From: Candidatus Nitronauta litoralis
GTDB taxonomy: Bacteria > Nitrospinota > Nitrospinia > Nitrospinales > Nitrospinaceae
Direction of reading: 5' to 3'
NCBI GenBank assembly: GCA_015698285.1
Contig: CP048685.1
Span: 2,852,001-2,916,000 of the forward strand
Length of the DNA stretch: 64,000 nt
Shown here in pieces: positions 63,489 through 64,000 of this stretch. The first letter of the stretch is position 1. Each line of letters begins with the position of its first letter. Below the pieces are notes generated by a model. That model was not told the DNA's origin. It made no database searches and saw only the letters and a list, made by a program, of their open reading frames with translations. The position numbers and the translations under genes are program-made.

Positions 63489-64000
63489 ATGTCCTGCCCA
63501 CGCGTTTTCAAACTTGCTTTCAATATTGTCCTACTTGTTTTCCTTGTCCTGCCTTCGGTTTCTTTTGGCGTCGAATCCGACAATACCAGTAATGAAACTC
63601 CGTCAAATATCAGGGCGGTAGTCAGCAATCAGGAAATTCATCTGTCGTGGGATCATCTTGATATAACTGTTGATCAATACAGAATTGATATTGCAGAGGT
63701 GGATCAGGATACAGGAACCATCTCTCCAAAAGGTTTTTATGAGTTTACTCCAGAAACGATCCGTGATTTGGGTGGAGACAAGCAGGAAGCTTCCCTTGCC
63801 ATTCAATTCCTGCCGGATGGTGTGACTCCGTTACAAAATTCAAAAAAATATTCATTGTCGGTTCGGGCCGTGACCAACGGGCAATTGAGCGATTCGAGTG
63901 AAGTCGTGACCGCCGTTCCCCATGTGATATCGGCGGATCCTCCCGCAACTCCCATTTTGTTTCTCCATGGTTTCACGGGCAGCTCTGGCGGCACGTTTGG
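63489..64000 (+). CDS. Secreted alpha/beta-hydrolase (lipase-like), 5' part only
   Basis: 170 codons up to the window edge. A GGAG site precedes the ATG. Signal peptide at 1-24 (LAFNIVLLVFLVLPSVSFG). An FnIII-like beta-sandwich follows (NIRAVVSNQEIHLSWDHLD, KKYSLSVRAVTNGQLSDSSE). Then ATPILFLHGFTGSSGGTFG, the oxyanion-hole HG motif of an alpha/beta hydrolase or lipase. The catalytic Ser, Asp and His lie beyond the window. Confidence 0.75.
   Translation, partial: MSCPRVFKLAFNIVLLVFLVLPSVSFGVESDNTSNETPSNIRAVVSNQEIHLSWDHLDITVDQYRIDIAEVDQDTGTISPKGFYEFTPETIRDLGGDKQEASLAIQFLPDGVTPLQNSKKYSLSVRAVTNGQLSDSSEVVTAVPHVISADPPATPILFLHGFTGSSGGTF

Noticed and set aside
1-64000. tRNA or rRNA genes
   Set aside because: I scanned the intergenic gaps by eye and found no cloverleaf with CCA-end pattern or rRNA-like conserved stretch; a covariance search was not possible.

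Overview
The window is a gene-dense bacterial chromosome segment of intermediate GC. It reads like an autotroph or facultative autotroph with a Gram-negative envelope: it has an RND tripartite pump, lipoproteins, a MotAB stator and an AMIN-type amidase. A four-subunit 2-oxoacid:ferredoxin oxidoreductase lies close to sucCD, the gene set of the reductive TCA cycle. With the orphan NtrY, the EF-G-like paralogue and the gene mix, I infer a Nitrospinota (Nitrospina-like) or deltaproteobacterial-grade genome. This is inference; no rRNA or other phylogenetic marker settles it.

Layout. 1-2634 (minus): a partial coiled-coil protein, an MFS transporter and a TPR protein. 2791-7610: cinA, a small zinc-ribbon membrane protein, a rhomboid protease, and a 795-residue STAND/NACHT-type NTPase fused to an FGE-like domain. 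7903-15660 (plus): a response regulator with a degenerate HD-GYP domain, motA, motB, the riboflavin set ribD-ribE-ribBA-ribH, nusB and a metallophosphoesterase. 15678-24208 (plus): a promoter, a cell-wall amidase, der, a beta-lactamase-fold/cyclic-nucleotide-binding fusion, an EF-G paralogue, an IHF/HU protein and a MerR regulator. 24337-27878: an M34-like metalloprotease candidate, a DUF1566 protein and an aldehyde dehydrogenase. 28038-36575 (minus): a tight seven-gene run phoH-ybeY-HIT-mutS-epimerase-DUF4390-ntrY behind a near-consensus promoter that touches the phoH start codon.

36659-45895 (mostly minus): ndk, a secreted protein, an FmdB-type zinc ribbon, PTPS and folE; then the 2-oxoacid oxidoreductase operon with its own terminator, two small conserved-looking proteins, and sucCD. 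45896-48858 is the most unusual part. A REP-associated tyrosine transposase (RAYT) is bracketed by inverted REP palindromes. Two more solitary REPs lie nearby, and truncated gene fragments start exactly at REP edges: repeated 3' ends of a zinc-ribbon gene and a toxin/immunity remnant. 48859-54580 is an RND efflux operon. The rest holds a small secreted protein with W-Y repeats, an aspartoacylase-like/GCS2 ligase pair, a PAP2 lipoprotein, a decayed hybrid-kinase receiver domain, an MBOAT/SGNH acylation pair and the start of a secreted alpha/beta hydrolase.

No rRNA, tRNA, CRISPR array, prophage or integron was recognised. The best candidates for something undescribed are the REP-bounded gene-fragment array, the NACHT-FGE fusion and the MBL/double-cNMP protein.
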